Part shown: positions 33,788 through 33,996 of the stretch, piece after piece
How the letters are laid out: each line of letters begins with the position of its first letter
How positions within the stretch are numbered: position 1 is the first letter of the stretch
Assembly (NCBI GenBank): GCA_002385485.1
Contig: DGDP01000070.1
Location: forward strand, 9,595 to 43,590
Source: Acetomicrobium sp. UBA3949
GTDB taxonomy: Bacteria; Synergistota; Synergistia; Synergistales; Acetomicrobiaceae
Length of the DNA: 33,996 bases
Direction of reading: 5' to 3'
Made by a program: the position numbers and the translations under genes
Notes under the pieces: generated by a model
What the model was told of the DNA's origin: nothing
Database searches by the model: none
What the model saw: only the letters and a program-made list of their open reading frames with translations

Positions 33788-33996
33788 ATGCCGAGGCTCA
33801 GGTGGATAGTTGTTTCTCTTTTTTCAATTCTCCTGTTTCTAATGCTCTTTAACGGTTACCTGCGGGAGCTTAAAAAATTGAACGAGCTATCCAACCGCAT
33901 AGATGAGCGTGTTCAAACTATGGTAAGGTTGAAGATGGATATCGAGGATAAAAACGAGAAAATAAACTATTACAATACTCCCGATGGAATTGCCAA
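33788..33996 (+). CDS. FtsB/DivIC-like septum formation initiator (cut by the window end)
   Basis: Translation from ATG 33788, which directly follows the argS stop (TAAATG), gives at least 69 residues to the window edge. These are a short basic start (MPRLRW), one membrane helix (IVVSLFSILLFLMLF), a coiled coil rich in Glu/Lys/Leu (ELKKLNELSNRIDERV) and the motif YYNTPDGIA. That last motif, following the coiled coil, is typical of the DivIC/FtsB family, which joins FtsL and FtsQ/DivIB in the division complex. The 3' end is outside the window. Confidence 0.8.
   Translation, partial: MPRLRWIVVSLFSILLFLMLFNGYLRELKKLNELSNRIDERVQTMVRLKMDIEDKNEKINYYNTPDGIA

Overview
The window reads as a stretch of chromosome from an anaerobic, probably moderately thermophilic bacterium. 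My best guess is the Synergistota (Acetomicrobium/Anaerobaculum-like), but this is inferred from gene content and order, not from a phylogenetic marker. The supporting points are an HrcA/CIRCE heat-shock operon followed by prmA-rsmE-mtaB; an oxygen-sensitive class III ribonucleotide reductase as the only RNR seen; a branched-chain amino-acid ABC transporter next to an M20 peptidase; and a branched-polyamine synthase (BpsA), a family otherwise typical of thermophiles. TTG and GTG starts are common, and many genes overlap by 1-29 nt, so the coding is dense. I saw no rRNA, tRNA, CRISPR array, insertion sequence or phage gene, and no gene-free stretch over 300 nt.

Layout. Bases 1-3957 are on the minus strand: a small zinc-ribbon protein, a DUF554 membrane protein, then a four-gene unit reading leftward (histidine phosphatase, folP, folK, an unrecognised secreted protein) that ends in a hairpin terminator. 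From 4092 everything is on the plus strand. A TTGACA promoter and a perfect CIRCE operator precede hrcA-grpE-dnaK-dnaJ, closed by a terminator at about 8877. Next comes a tightly packed unit: prmA, rsmE, mtaB, bpsA, a divergent Hsp70 paralog, a J-domain/HEAT-like protein, a HIT hydrolase and rpsU, ending in a 17-bp terminator at 16064. A tandem pair of NrdR boxes then controls nrdR-nrdD-nrdG, followed by kbl and another terminator. A promoter then starts livK, an internal hairpin, livHMGF, pgsA and an M20 metallopeptidase. The window ends with secA, a large secreted protein resembling a degenerate DUF3857/transglutaminase protein, argS, and the start of a DivIC/FtsB-like division gene cut by the window edge.

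How the genes work together. HrcA represses its own operon through CIRCE, and GrpE-DnaK-DnaJ form the main chaperone machine. The following unit holds translation-related modification enzymes (PrmA on ribosomal protein L11, RsmE on 16S rRNA, MtaB on tRNA position 37, and ribosomal protein S21) together with a polyamine synthase. Inside it sits a second, non-canonical Hsp70/J-protein pair with overlapping genes; this is the most likely undescribed system here. The liv-pgsA-M20 block fits an amino-acid and peptide fermenter. kbl, which stands without its usual partner tdh, belongs to glycine/threonine metabolism.
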